This document shows, piece by piece, positions 53,846 to 63,512 of a DNA stretch of 64,000 nt. This DNA comes from Ruminococcus flavefaciens ND2009. Lineage in GTDB: Bacteria > Bacillota > Clostridia > Oscillospirales > Ruminococcaceae. The stretch spans positions 62,001-126,000 of the forward strand of contig NZ_JHXI01000012.1 of NCBI RefSeq assembly GCF_000621785.1, read 5' to 3'. Under the pieces are notes generated by a model. That model saw only the letters and a program-made list of their open reading frames with translations. It ran no database searches and was not told the origin of the DNA. The position numbers and the translations under genes were made by a program. Each line of letters starts with the position of its first letter. The first letter of the stretch is position 1.

Positions 53846-54934
53846 TTATCTGAGGAGAGCTTCCACAAGCTCTCTTTTTTCGTAGAGCACACAGCCGCCG
53901 CTATGGTCCTCAAGGAGCATATCTCCGCTCCTCAGCGCCGTGAACAGGGGAGACTGCATAGCCTGACGGAGAGAGGTGTCCCTGACATTCACATCGGAAT
54001 AGGGGGAGAAGGGACATGGCTCTGCGCCGCCGTGGGAGTTGATGTGGAAGAAGCCCCTGCCTGCGGCAACGCAGCCCCCCGAGCTCTTTTCGTCTCCCGG
54101 GAAGGCGATGTACACCATTTCTGACCGTTCCTCACGGAGAACGCCTATCCTGTCCATGAGGTATTCCCGCTCTGTGTCAGTGGGAGCAAGTCCGCTGCTG
54201 GCCTCAGTTACGGGGACATACTCCACGAATATCACCGCTTTGCACCCTCTTTCGGCAAGACCGTCGAGGAAGGCGTCTGAGGTCACCTCTTTGTAATTCT
54301 CGGTGGTGACGGTGACGGAGGCGCCGAAGATAAGTCCGCGGGCTCTGAATTTCTCCATATTTTCCATGAGAGTATCGTAGATACCCTTTCCGCGGCGGCG
54401 GTCGGTGAGGTCCCTGCCGCCCTCTATGCTCATAATAGGAACGAGATTGCGGCAGCGGTCAAATAGCTTGAGGTACTCCTCGTCAATGTATGTACCGTTG
54501 GTGAAGATAGGGAACATGATGTTCTGTCTGGTGCCTGCGGCTTCCATGATACCGCGGCGGAGCATGGGCTCTCCTCCTGCAAGGAGTATGAAGCTTATGC
54601 CCATTTCGTCGGCTTCGGTGAATATCCTGAGCCATTCCTCGTCCGAGAGCTGCTTCACGGGCTCTGAGTCCACAGTGGCGTGGCTGCAACGCGAATAGCA
54701 GCCTGCACAGTGAAGGTTGCATTTGCTGGTGATACTTGCAATAAGGAAGGGCGGTATATGCTCGCCTCTGTCCTCGGCAGTGCGGCGCTTTTTTGAAGCG
54801 GAGCGGCTGGCGGCTGCGAACTTCATCATGAATGCGCTCTCTCTGGGATTTCTGAGAGTAGCCTTCAGGGCGTCCTTTACAACTCCTTCCACTCCCTCGA
54901 TGAGGTAGTTCTGAAGGTCAAAATCTTTATCCAT
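53846..54934 (-). CDS. Radical SAM protein with extra C-terminal cysteines
   Basis: 362 residues. The SAM/4Fe-4S motif is SKCNLHCAGCYSRC (CxxxCxxC, about residues 78-85), with FILLAGGEPMLR as the GGE motif. Three more cysteines near the C-terminus (GGCVAAGRG, AEPCPFSPY, GGCVLYE) suggest an auxiliary cluster as in SPASM/twitch enzymes. The N-terminal 65 residues are helical and basic. The start is the ATG after AGGAGG. No peptide precursor gene is visible nearby. Role unknown. Confidence 0.85.
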   Translation of the reverse strand: MDKDFDLQNYLIEGVEGVVKDALKATLRNPRESAFMMKFAAASRSASKKRRTAEDRGEHIPPFLIASITSKCNLHCAGCYSRCSHATVDSEPVKQLSDEEWLRIFTEADEMGISFILLAGGEPMLRRGIMEAAGTRQNIMFPIFTNGTYIDEEYLKLFDRCRNLVPIMSIEGGRDLTDRRRGKGIYDTLMENMEKFRARGLIFGASVTVTTENYKEVTSDAFLDGLAERGCKAVIFVEYVPVTEASSGLAPTDTEREYLMDRIGVLREERSEMVYIAFPGDEKSSGGCVAAGRGFFHINSHGGAEPCPFSPYSDVNVRDTSLRQAMQSPLFTALRSGDMLLEDHSGGCVLYEKRELVEALLR

Positions 54935-55079
54935 AGGGTGTCCTCCTATCATTTTCAGGTACAGGGCTCCGTCGGTATTATCCTGTCAGCTGTCTGTAAT
55001 CAGTATAGCATAATCAGCCGTCAATATCAATACTGGCGGCATTAGAGTGCATTTTCGTATCCTTTTCATTCCGCATTCA

Positions 55080-55108
55080 TTGCTATTTCCTTATTTTTAT
55101 GATATAAT
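55080..55108 (+). promoter_or_regulatory. Promoter of the dockerin protein gene
   Basis: TTGCTA, a 17-base spacer, then TATAAT, 30 bases before the start. Confidence 0.75.
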
Positions 55109-55138
55109 ACTTTCATACTAAGGAAAGGAACGCTCAAC

Positions 55139-56167
55139 ATGAAACACTCTTTTACACGAACACTTACTCAAAATATTATTGCATCAGTCTCATCATTGAT
55201 ACTGGCTATGACTGCGGTCTGCGGAGCAGCCTATGCTGAGAGCAGCACACCCGGACTGAAAGGCTTGCAGGAGGCAGGCGGCGAAGGCTACGGCGAGCCG
55301 TTTACCGACAGCGCTGCGGACGATACGGGACGTATAACGGGCATAGAAGGACTGGAGCCGTTCACGGCATATGAGCTTGACGAAATAGCTCCCGGCACCT
55401 CGGAAAAGGTGGCGGAGTGCATCATAGACGGCGACTATGGCTCCGATACCGTAAACAGGAGCTGCACCATAGAGTCCCTTGACCATGACCTTATTATAGA
55501 AGCTGCCGACGAGGACATTGTTATCCTTCTTGATGATCTTACCCTCGATAACACCATCACAGTCAGAAAGACGACTAAGAGAGTTATATTCTTTATAAAG
55601 GGTACCTTCACCTGCGGCGGAAACAGCAGGGGCATACTCTATGACAATATGGGCGGCGGCAGTATAGTAAGATATAACGATACCTTCCCTGTGAGATTTT
55701 ACAGTGAGAAGGGTGCAAACATGACAATAAACGGTAATTGTACCTTCTGCGGATATTTCCGCGCTCCTGAGCTGACACTGGAATGCAGAAGTGAGGGTGC
55801 CTTTGAGGTGGAGTACATCAGCGAGATGTGCGAGGGCTTTGACAGTATGATAAAGTGCAGACCAATGATAATCGGAGCCGCAATTGTGGGAAAGATAGAG
55901 TATGCAGAGGGAAACGAGGCATTTATTTTATCTGCCAAGAGTACTATATTTGATGAGTATATTCCCCCTGTGCGCTACGGCGACGCAAACTGCGACAGAG
56001 TCCTTGATCTGGCGGACGCTATATTCATCATGCAGGCTATGGCAAATCCCGACAGATATACCCTCACTTCCGATGGGCGGACAAATGCCGACACCAACGG
56101 CGACGGCGTCACCGTAAACGATGCCCTTGCCATACAGCAGCACCTTCTGGGACTGGATAAGAAATAA
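55139..56167 (+). CDS. Secreted dockerin-containing protein, unknown
   Basis: 342 residues: signal peptide (ending near AAYA, residue 33), a unique middle with right-handed-helix-like repeats (DDLTLDNTITVRKTTKRVIF, GNSRGILYDN, NMTINGNCTFCGYF), and a C-terminal type I dockerin (about 280-340; YGDANCDRVLDLADAIFIMQ and ADTNGDGVTVNDALAIQQHL). The dockerin indicates attachment to a cellulosome or cell-surface scaffold. No catalytic motif is recognised in the middle. Confidence 0.85.
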   Translation: MKHSFTRTLTQNIIASVSSLILAMTAVCGAAYAESSTPGLKGLQEAGGEGYGEPFTDSAADDTGRITGIEGLEPFTAYELDEIAPGTSEKVAECIIDGDYGSDTVNRSCTIESLDHDLIIEAADEDIVILLDDLTLDNTITVRKTTKRVIFFIKGTFTCGGNSRGILYDNMGGGSIVRYNDTFPVRFYSEKGANMTINGNCTFCGYFRAPELTLECRSEGAFEVEYISEMCEGFDSMIKCRPMIIGAAIVGKIEYAEGNEAFILSAKSTIFDEYIPPVRYGDANCDRVLDLADAIFIMQAMANPDRYTLTSDGRTNADTNGDGVTVNDALAIQQHLLGLDKK

Positions 56168-56183
56168 GCATATAAAGCGAAAG

Positions 56184-56218
56184 CCCGCATCGGAATCGTC
56201 CGATGCGGGTACTGTTTT
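56184..56218 (+). terminator. Terminator of the dockerin protein gene
   Basis: Perfect 11-bp stem CCCGCATCGGA (56184-56194) / TCCGATGCGGG (56199-56209), then TACTGTTTT. Confidence 0.8.
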
Positions 56219-56372
56219 GTCCGCCCTTTCAAGGATGTTTCGGAATAAAAGGAATCGAGGGTCCCGAAACAGATCTATCGCCCAAGGTCAGTGCAGAGCC
56301 CTTCGGCAGATGTGTCCCATATACATATGATACACCCAAAAGGTGAGAGAGTAAATGCGGTTTTATCCCATT

Positions 56373-58595
56373 TTATTTGCCTTTCTGCTCCTTTTCCCTG
56401 CGGTAAGCCGAGGGTGTGAGACCTGTCCTGCTGCTGAACTGGCGTATGAAGTGACTGGTGTTGGAATATCCGCTCTTGTCGGCTATCTGTGCCACCGTCA
56501 GGGAGGTGTTCTCAAGGAGCCATTTTACCTTCTCAAGCCTTGATGAGATAATATCCTCCTTGCAGCTTGTGCCGAAAAGCTCCCTGTATATCCTGTGGAA
56601 ATGGCTCTTGCTGAGACCCATGCTGCGGGTAAGGGCTTCGATGTTCCAGTCCTTTTCGGGGAAGCGGAAGATATTGTCCCTCATGGCGGTGAACTGGTCC
56701 TTATAGCTGAATGTGCCTGAGCTGAGGCTTATCATCTTGCCCTTGAGCCTGTCCGCCATGGAGCATATGAGGCTGTCGATAGTGAAGATGTCAGAGGGCA
56801 TCAGCTGACAGGATATAACAGCTATGCGTTCCTGCTTTATCTCCACGGCGCCCTTGTAGGAGTGCTGAACGCTTTCGGCTACCTTTTCCGCGAATGCCTG
56901 CTCCGATAGCTTCTGCCCGCCTGTTTCGGCAGCTGCGATAATATCGTCGCCTATGCTTGCCAGCACGGTATCGCTTTCACTGAGACGTATGGCGTTGACT
57001 ATGGAATTTATGGGCGGGACGCTGTAGCGCACCTTGTCCTCCCTGATATATGACAGCAGTGTAAGGGTGAGGGGAGAATCGCTGTTTTCTGACATGAGGT
57101 TCATGAGCTTGTTGATAAGTCCACGCTTGTTGTATATGCCCAGCACGGGAGCGAATTCCGAAAGGGACTCTATCCGCTTGTTGACATAGTCCTTGTGTAT
57201 CCTGTTCTGTACGGCGTTGAGACCGCTGCTCACCGCGTCGCACCAGTTCATGTAGAATTCGTCCAGTACGATGTGAACTGCCTTGCGGTAGGTAAAGCCC
57301 ACATAGCCGAATATCTGCCCCTTGCAGTGAAGGGATGAGACCACCGTCAGCCGCGGTTCATGGGGCTTTGTCAGTGAGGGGAAGATGTCACGGGTCGGGA
57401 ACTCCTTCATCTGCTCGCCCCCTTCGTAGCAGGCTTCTATGGCAAGGAGCATTTTGTCGGAGAGACCGCCTCTGCGGTAGACCGAGGGGTCGCTTGGCTC
57501 CCTGCACCAGTCCTCGCAGAGGCACAGCTCTGCCCTTACGCCTGTGGGTATCATATAGCAGCAGCCAAGAAATGTACCTGTAACGTCGTAAAGGTCCTTG
57601 CATTCGGACATACGCCTGATTATCTCGCCCTGGCTGCTGGTCTTGCGTTTCTCCAGTATATCGAACATCACACCCGCGTACTCTCTTGTGTCGGAGAGGC
57701 TCCTGCTGCGGCGTATGCTGCCCTTGTCTCCACAGCCGCAGCTCTCGCCTATGATGAGCTCCGGCACCACGGGGCTGTCCTCAGGCTGTCTGCCCAGGGC
57801 TCTGAGCAGCTCATTCAGGGCAAGGAAGCTGTTTATGCGCTCCTGACCCGCAACTGTGGTAAGGGACATTCTTTCCGTCTGTGAGATCATGCTGCCGTCA
57901 CAGCCTGTCACCTTTATATCCTCGGGCACTTTTATGCCATTTTCCATGAGAGTGCGGCAAAGCTCCACCGCCATTATATCGCTGCCGCAGACGATGCCGT
58001 CGGGCTTTTCCAGTCTGCCATCTGCTATGTCAAGGGCTATTTTGTGGGGGACTTCCCTCCAGTAGTCGCCGTAGAATATGCAGTCATCGTCACAGGGAAG
58101 ACCGTTTTCCTCCATAGCTCTGCGAAAGCCGCTTATGCGCTCCTCCGAGGGAGTATGTCCCTTGCTGCCGCCTATGCACCAGAGCTTTCTGCACCCGTGC
58201 TCGTTTATGAGGTGCTGAGCCGCAAGATAGAGGAGCACGTTTTCCTCCGCGGATACCACGGGGAAATAAGGCTGCTCATAGTTGACCACCACGCAGGGGA
58301 TATTCCGCCTGTGGAGGAGGTCGGTGATAGTTCTGCGCTGCCTCTCGCTGCAAAAGATATTGGCTTCAAAAATAAAACCGTCGAAGCTGCCCTGTAGGAT
58401 AAGGTCATAGATATTGGTCTGACCCTTTGAGTATACCTGGTCAAGCTGCTGGTCAACGTAGTTTATGACTCCCGAAATGACTATGGTATCATAGCCGTAC
58501 TGTGCAGCTCTTGTGTGAATGACATCGATGAACGAGGTCTCGGTATTGCTGCTTATATGGGGCATTATAACGGCTATCCTTCCGATGCTTTCCAT
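56373..58595 (-). CDS. Hybrid regulator: LacI-type sensor, GGDEF-like, AraC DNA-binding domain
   Basis: 740 residues. The N-terminal part (about 1-285) is a periplasmic-binding-protein/LacI sensor fold without its own helix-turn-helix (IGRIAVIMPHISSNTETSF, GFIFEANIFC, PDGIVCGSDIMAVELC). A middle region (about 480-610) resembles a GGDEF domain, but the GGDEF position reads SIGDDIIAA. The C-terminus is an AraC double helix-turn-helix (about 640-735; LSKSHFHRIYRELFGTS, IADKSGYSNTSHFIRQF). It probably senses a sugar and controls the adjacent mannanase gene, encoded upstream on the same strand. The start follows GGAGGTGAC. Confidence 0.88.
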   Translation of the reverse strand: MESIGRIAVIMPHISSNTETSFIDVIHTRAAQYGYDTIVISGVINYVDQQLDQVYSKGQTNIYDLILQGSFDGFIFEANIFCSERQRRTITDLLHRRNIPCVVVNYEQPYFPVVSAEENVLLYLAAQHLINEHGCRKLWCIGGSKGHTPSEERISGFRRAMEENGLPCDDDCIFYGDYWREVPHKIALDIADGRLEKPDGIVCGSDIMAVELCRTLMENGIKVPEDIKVTGCDGSMISQTERMSLTTVAGQERINSFLALNELLRALGRQPEDSPVVPELIIGESCGCGDKGSIRRSRSLSDTREYAGVMFDILEKRKTSSQGEIIRRMSECKDLYDVTGTFLGCCYMIPTGVRAELCLCEDWCREPSDPSVYRRGGLSDKMLLAIEACYEGGEQMKEFPTRDIFPSLTKPHEPRLTVVSSLHCKGQIFGYVGFTYRKAVHIVLDEFYMNWCDAVSSGLNAVQNRIHKDYVNKRIESLSEFAPVLGIYNKRGLINKLMNLMSENSDSPLTLTLLSYIREDKVRYSVPPINSIVNAIRLSESDTVLASIGDDIIAAAETGGQKLSEQAFAEKVAESVQHSYKGAVEIKQERIAVISCQLMPSDIFTIDSLICSMADRLKGKMISLSSGTFSYKDQFTAMRDNIFRFPEKDWNIEALTRSMGLSKSHFHRIYRELFGTSCKEDIISSRLEKVKWLLENTSLTVAQIADKSGYSNTSHFIRQFSSRTGLTPSAYRREKEQKGK

Positions 58596-58613
58596 ACTGT
58601 CACCTCCGCTTTT

Positions 58614-58642
58614 ATTATACACTTCTCCCGTAAATACGTCAA
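58614..58642 (-). promoter_or_regulatory. Promoter of the hybrid regulator gene
   Basis: On the minus strand, TTGACG, a 17-base spacer, then TATAAT, 18 bases before the start codon. Confidence 0.85.
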
Positions 58643-58759
58643 TACGCAAAAACTCCGCAGGGTCAGTGCGGAGCTTCTGCACAGCCCCTCCCGCGGGAAT
58701 GGGAAGGGCTCATGCCTTGAATATACATATAAGTGAGGATAATATTGTAACAGTTTATT

Positions 58760-61276
58760 TTATTGACGGAAGAAGAATGGCAGGCAGTTGTAGATGTACT
58801 GCCTTACATAGTACCAGCTGTGCTCGCCGCCGTTTGCAAGTATGAACCACAGGTTGCCCTTGGAGAAGTCCGAGGTGTACTCAAACTGGCTCAGCTTCTT
58901 CATAGCCTCTATCTGGGGGCTGAGAACGGGATTTGCAAAGTCAGATGTGCCTGTTGCGGACATGATGAAGTATTCGTTCTTCTTGAGACCTGCCTTGTCA
59001 ACAGCTCTTGCCAGTGCGCCTGCATCGGCTGTGCCCGTGCCCCAGTGATGAGCGCCGCTCATTGGCATGAAGTAGCCGACTATGTCCACGCAGTTCTCGA
59101 ATACAGCCCAGGTGGAAACGCTTCCCATGGAGAAGCCGCCGTAGGCTCTGTGCATTCTTGAGGCTTTGATGTCCTCCTTTGAGGTGGAGGCTGCATAGGT
59201 GGAATACTTGCCCTCAACGAAGGGAACAACGCTCTCGCGGAACTCCTTATAGAAGTTCTCGGCGTTGTAGAAGGTATCGGAGCTCACCTTGTTGAAGGTG
59301 GGGGTAACGATTATCATGGGCTCGATGTCGCCGTTCTGTATCATGTTGTCGATAAGGCGCACCGATTCGCCGTTGTCATTGTAGAACAGTGAGTTCTCGT
59401 TGTCGCCCATGCCGTGCATGAAGTAAAATATGTTGTACTTCTTGTTCTTGTCATATCCGTAGGGCAGATAGACGTTAAGGGAGTTGGTGCCGTTTATGCC
59501 GTTGTAGGTCTCCTTTACTACAGTTCCTGTCTTTGAGGCGTTGCTGCGGTAGTTCTGACCGTACTCGGCGTATTTTTTAGCAGGGTCGAACTTGTATGTG
59601 GACTGCGGAGTTTCGGGCTGCTCCGGGGGAGGAGCCACCTGGGGTGCAGTCAGCAGCTTTCTCATCTCTATCATGTCAAAAACGTCCAGCACCTGGTCCT
59701 CGCAGAGGTCTCCTGCCGCCCAGTCAGCTGCGGTCACGTCCTTGCTGCCCAGTATGAATTTCTGGAGGATAACTGCGTCGGCAACATTTACCTGACCGTC
59801 ACCGTTCAGGTCTCCCTTTATGCCCTTGGAGGGGACTATCTCAAAGGTGGGACCGTCCTCGCCGTAGGATACCGGGCTTCCGTAGTGATAGATGTCGGGG
59901 AGCTCGTCAAGTGTCAGCATATAGTCGCTGTTGTAGACCTGCTTCAGGTAAGATGCAGTGTTGAATTCATTGCTGTCGATGAAGGAGGTGTGCCAGGTCA
60001 TGAACCACAGCCACTTTGCTCCCTCCGACTTCATCTTCTCGGGGTCGGGGATAGGTCCGTTCTCGTGGAGGCATACAGGCTTGTTTGCAACCTGTGCGGT
60101 CTTGTTGTACATAGGTGCCAGTGAGCCTGTATGGTTCACATAGGTGTCAGAGCCGATTATGTCAACGTATTCGTCCCCGGGATACCAGCCTGCGTTCACG
60201 TCGCCGCAGTAGCCAAGGCTCCATATAAGATTATCAAGTCCCCAGTAATTCGTATATCTGTCGTACATTATCCGCCAGAGCTTCTTGAAGTTCTCGGCTC
60301 CGCCCTTGCCCCACCAGAACCACTTTCCGTCAAACTCATGGAAGGGACGCCATACCACGGGGATACCCGCGTCCTTCAGCTCCTTGAGAGCCTTGGCGCC
60401 CTTGTCCATGCCTGCGATGAGCTTGTTGTACTCCGCAGTTCCCTCAGTGAGGGCAGCGTTCCAGTTGAGGTCAGTGTTCATGGCTTCGGTGTGGCTGCCG
60501 CTGAAGTCACTTCCGCAGTGCCAGCAGATAGTGACTATGCCGCCCTTTTCATACCATTTCTTTGCACGCCTGTTGCAGCCTGCGAAGTCATCGCCCATGT
60601 AGTCCAGTCCGCGGAGGGCAGGGTATCTGCCGCTGGCGTTCTTTATTATGTCGAACTCATAGTCCTCGCTGCCCATCCATGTGGACTCCTGCTGACCTGA
60701 TATGACGTTCTTGCCGTAGGTGTCGCACAGGAAGCTGTACAGTGACTGAGCCTGTGCGGAAGCTTTGGGGTTTGACAGCTTTCCGCCGCCGGAGTAGGCG
60801 GTGAAGTCGCCCTTCTCAATGAGCAGGCAGTCAAACAGTGTCCAGCCCCAGGAAGCCTCAACGGTAATGTCATTGCTGCCCGCATTGAGCTGTGCGCTGA
60901 CGCTGACCGTGGAGAATTTGTCATCGCCTGTGTATTCGCAGAATATCTCGCCTGCGTCCTTGCCGTTGATGAGTACCTTCTGGTACTTGCCGTCCTCATC
61001 GTAGGGCTGGCAGTAGCGCAGGGTTATCCTGTGCATACCCTGTCCTGCGGCATTGACCTTAACGGTGACGGAGTTGCCGCCGTCCTTCAGATCAACGGCT
61101 CTGCCGCCGCTTGCGCCGCTGAGTGCGCTGATCTCCGCGCTGTTTTCGCCTGTGCTGCTTATTGTACCTTCTTCAAATTCGTACTGATCCCCCGCTGCGT
61201 CCGAGTGGAAAGGAGCAATTGCCATAGTGCTTACTGCAAGTGCCGATGAAATGATAGCCGATATAAGCTTTTTCAT
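58760..61276 (-). CDS. Multidomain mannanase-esterase: CBM35, GH26, dockerin, CE1
   Basis: 838 residues, secreted. Signal peptide (about 1-28), CBM35-like domain (about 30-158), GH26 beta-mannanase (about 168-465) with acid/base E314 (WRPFHEFDG) and nucleophile E405 (CLHENGP), type I dockerin (about 487-545), a Pro/Thr linker, and a CE1-type esterase (about 570-838) with Ser716 (GGFSMGS), Asp779 and His819 (GGEHSW). It would cleave mannan and remove acyl groups while docked to a cellulosome. The central dockerin is typical of bifunctional Ruminococcus enzymes. The ATG follows GAGAGGTG; a GTG at 61285 is less likely. Confidence 0.93.
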   Translation of the reverse strand: MKKLISAIISSALAVSTMAIAPFHSDAAGDQYEFEEGTISSTGENSAEISALSGASGGRAVDLKDGGNSVTVKVNAAGQGMHRITLRYCQPYDEDGKYQKVLINGKDAGEIFCEYTGDDKFSTVSVSAQLNAGSNDITVEASWGWTLFDCLLIEKGDFTAYSGGGKLSNPKASAQAQSLYSFLCDTYGKNVISGQQESTWMGSEDYEFDIIKNASGRYPALRGLDYMGDDFAGCNRRAKKWYEKGGIVTICWHCGSDFSGSHTEAMNTDLNWNAALTEGTAEYNKLIAGMDKGAKALKELKDAGIPVVWRPFHEFDGKWFWWGKGGAENFKKLWRIMYDRYTNYWGLDNLIWSLGYCGDVNAGWYPGDEYVDIIGSDTYVNHTGSLAPMYNKTAQVANKPVCLHENGPIPDPEKMKSEGAKWLWFMTWHTSFIDSNEFNTASYLKQVYNSDYMLTLDELPDIYHYGSPVSYGEDGPTFEIVPSKGIKGDLNGDGQVNVADAVILQKFILGSKDVTAADWAAGDLCEDQVLDVFDMIEMRKLLTAPQVAPPPEQPETPQSTYKFDPAKKYAEYGQNYRSNASKTGTVVKETYNGINGTNSLNVYLPYGYDKNKKYNIFYFMHGMGDNENSLFYNDNGESVRLIDNMIQNGDIEPMIIVTPTFNKVSSDTFYNAENFYKEFRESVVPFVEGKYSTYAASTSKEDIKASRMHRAYGGFSMGSVSTWAVFENCVDIVGYFMPMSGAHHWGTGTADAGALARAVDKAGLKKNEYFIMSATGTSDFANPVLSPQIEAMKKLSQFEYTSDFSKGNLWFILANGGEHSWYYVRQYIYNCLPFFFRQ

Positions 61277-61355
61277 TGAAATCACCTCTCAGATTATTGA
61301 CTTCGGGACGCCGTAAGTCCCGTCAATGCGGAATTATCCGCTTTCTTCTGTCAAT

Positions 61356-61384
61356 ATTATACAGCAGAAATTTCTCCGAAAAAA
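61356..61384 (-). promoter_or_regulatory. Weak promoter and possible operator of the mannanase gene
   Basis: On the minus strand there is a TATAAT (61356-61361) without a good -35. The palindrome AGAAATTTCT sits in the spacer. A weak -35 with a palindrome suggests activator control, perhaps by the AraC-type regulator. Confidence 0.45.
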
Positions 61385-61528
61385 TAGCCTTTCATGCCAT
61401 AAAATAACAGTTTTGTATCATTTTTGAGGCGACAATGGTAATTTATGTATATTGCAAAAAGCAGGTCAATAAGTACGGCGCCGTTTTTATAGACGATGCG
61501 GCGATGTTATGCTATGATCGCTATTAAC

Positions 61529-61828
61529 ATAAATCATAATTTATCGTAATACCTTGCGGCAACTATGAATGGGATTCCAAAGGGACTGTGTTCCTTTGGC
61601 AGAGTCCAGAGGCAGCGCCTCTGGCGGGGGTCAAGGGGCAGAGCCCCTTATTACGTCAGGCGCCTCGCAAGGGGTGAATCCAAAAACAGTCCGGTGGACT
61701 GTTTTTGGAGAGGGGACGCCTTGTAAGAGAAGGCGTCCCCTGGTTGAGCGGATGATAGTCGCCACTATAATACGAATTTTGTGGGACGTCGAGGACGCCG
61801 TCCCCTACAAATGTAAATTATGATTTAT
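61529..61828. mobile_element. MITE-like hairpin-string repeat, copy B
   Basis: A 300-base copy with perfect 15-bp terminal inverted repeats (61529-61543 and 61814-61828). Bases 61529-61808 are identical to 4540-4819. The same string of palindromes and the same incidental open frame occur. It lies between the mannanase leader and the ABC-F terminator (61851). Confidence 0.85.
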
Positions 61829-61850
61829 CCTACATCCGAATAAAACACAA

Positions 61851-61883
61851 TGCCCCGAAGCACTTTTGAAATGCTTCGGGGCA
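61851..61883 (-). terminator. Terminator of the ABC-F gene
   Basis: Perfect 12-bp stem TGCCCCGAAGCA (61851-61862) / TGCTTCGGGGCA (61872-61883), with a T-rich tail on the minus strand. Confidence 0.85.
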
Positions 61884-61927
61884 AAACTTATACATGAGCA
61901 TCGGACACAATGACCTGCTTTTTGCTT

Positions 61928-63481
61928 TTATATTATCTTGGTGGACCATTCCTCGATATTCCAGATATTGTCGGCTATATCCATATAGAACTCGGGCTCG
62001 TGGCTCACTATGAGCACAGTTCCCTTGTAGTCCTTTATTGCCTTTTTCAGGGACTCCTTGGCGTCCACGTCCAGGTGGTTGGTGGGCTCGTCCAGCACAA
62101 GGAGATTTACCTCTCTGAGCATTATCCTGCATATCCTTACCTTGGCATTCTCGCCGCCCGAGAGCACTCTCATCTGTGAGGTGATGTGCTCGGTGGTGAG
62201 ACCGCACTGGGCAAGGGCTGCGCGTACCTCCGCATTGGTCATGGATGGGTATTCCTCCCATATAACGTCAAGGGCAGTCTTTGAGGTGCTCTCCTCTTCC
62301 TGCTCGAAGTAGCCGTATTCCACGAACTGATCGTGCTCAACGTAGCCCGATATTGGCGGTATTATCTTCAGCAGGGTCTTCAGCAGAGTGGACTTGCCTA
62401 TGCCGTTGACTCCGCGGATAGCTATTTTCTGTCCGTTCTCCACCTTGACGGAGATAGGCTTTGTGAGGGGCTCGTCATAGCCCAGCACCACGTCCTTGCA
62501 GTCGATGACCACACGTCCGGGAGTTCTTGCCTTGCGGAAGGAGAAGGTGGGCTTGGGCTTTTCGCGCATGAGGGTGATCTTGTCCATTTTGTCCAGCTTC
62601 TTCTGGCGGGACTTCGCCATGTTGGTAGTTGCAACTCTTGCCTTGTTGCGGGCGATGAAGTCCTCAAGATCGGCGATCTCCTTCTGCTGCTTTTCGTAAG
62701 CCTGTTCTATCTGCTTCTTCTTGAGCTCATACATTCTTGTGAAGTTGTCATAATCTCCCGTATATCGTGTCATTACGGCGTTTTCAACGTGATAGACCAC
62801 ATTGATGACGCTGTTCATGAAGGGAACGTCATGGGAAACGAGTATGAATGCGTTTTCGTAGTTCTGAAGGAAATTTGTGAGCCATCTTATGTGGTTTTCG
62901 TCCAGAAAGTTAGTGGGCTCGTCCAGAATGAGTATCATGGGATTTTCCAGCAGCACCTTCGCCAGCAGCACCTTTGCACGCTGTCCGCCCGAGAGCTCCG
63001 CAACGTCCCTGTCAAGACCTATCTCGTTGAGTCCCAGACCGTTGGCGTATTCGGAGATCTTGGCGTCGATTGTGTAGTATCCGCTGTAGTCCAGAATGCT
63101 CTGTATCTCGCCCACTTCCTCCATAAGGGAGTTCATTTCCTCCTCGGAGCAGTCGGACATCTTCTCGTAGAGAGTGAGCATTTCCGCCTCAAGGTCGGAG
63201 AGGTGGTCGAATGCCTCGCGGAGCACGTCCCTGATGGTCTTGCCCTTGGCAAGGGTGCTGTACTGGTCCAGGTAGCCCGTGGTTATGTGCCTGCACCATT
63301 CGATCCTGCCCTCGTCGGGCTGGAGCTTGCCCATGATTATATTCAGAAAGGTGGACTTGCCTTCGCCGTTAGCGCCTACAAGTCCGACGTGTTCTCCCTT
63401 CAGAAGTCGGAAGGAAGCGTCATTGAGTATCTGTCTCGCACCGAAACCGTGCGTAACGTGTTCAACATTGAGTATGCTCAT
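61928..63481 (-). CDS. ABC-F family ATPase (ribosome-associated)
   Basis: 517 residues with two ATPase domains and no membrane helix. The first has GANGEGKST, LSGGQRAKVLLAKVL and LILDEPTNFLDE; the linker has a charged helix (about 235-310); the second has GVNGIGKST, LSGGENAKVRICRIM and LVLDEPTNHLDV. ABC-F proteins act on the ribosome E site; some protect against antibiotics. It resembles the YbiT/Uup-like housekeeping group more than known resistance types, but I cannot decide. The ATG follows GGAGGAT. Confidence 0.93.
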   Translation of the reverse strand: MSILNVEHVTHGFGARQILNDASFRLLKGEHVGLVGANGEGKSTFLNIIMGKLQPDEGRIEWCRHITTGYLDQYSTLAKGKTIRDVLREAFDHLSDLEAEMLTLYEKMSDCSEEEMNSLMEEVGEIQSILDYSGYYTIDAKISEYANGLGLNEIGLDRDVAELSGGQRAKVLLAKVLLENPMILILDEPTNFLDENHIRWLTNFLQNYENAFILVSHDVPFMNSVINVVYHVENAVMTRYTGDYDNFTRMYELKKKQIEQAYEKQQKEIADLEDFIARNKARVATTNMAKSRQKKLDKMDKITLMREKPKPTFSFRKARTPGRVVIDCKDVVLGYDEPLTKPISVKVENGQKIAIRGVNGIGKSTLLKTLLKIIPPISGYVEHDQFVEYGYFEQEEESTSKTALDVIWEEYPSMTNAEVRAALAQCGLTTEHITSQMRVLSGGENAKVRICRIMLREVNLLVLDEPTNHLDVDAKESLKKAIKDYKGTVLIVSHEPEFYMDIADNIWNIEEWSTKII

Positions 63482-63512
63482 ATTATCCTCCATTTCAGAT
63501 GTCATGCCCTCT

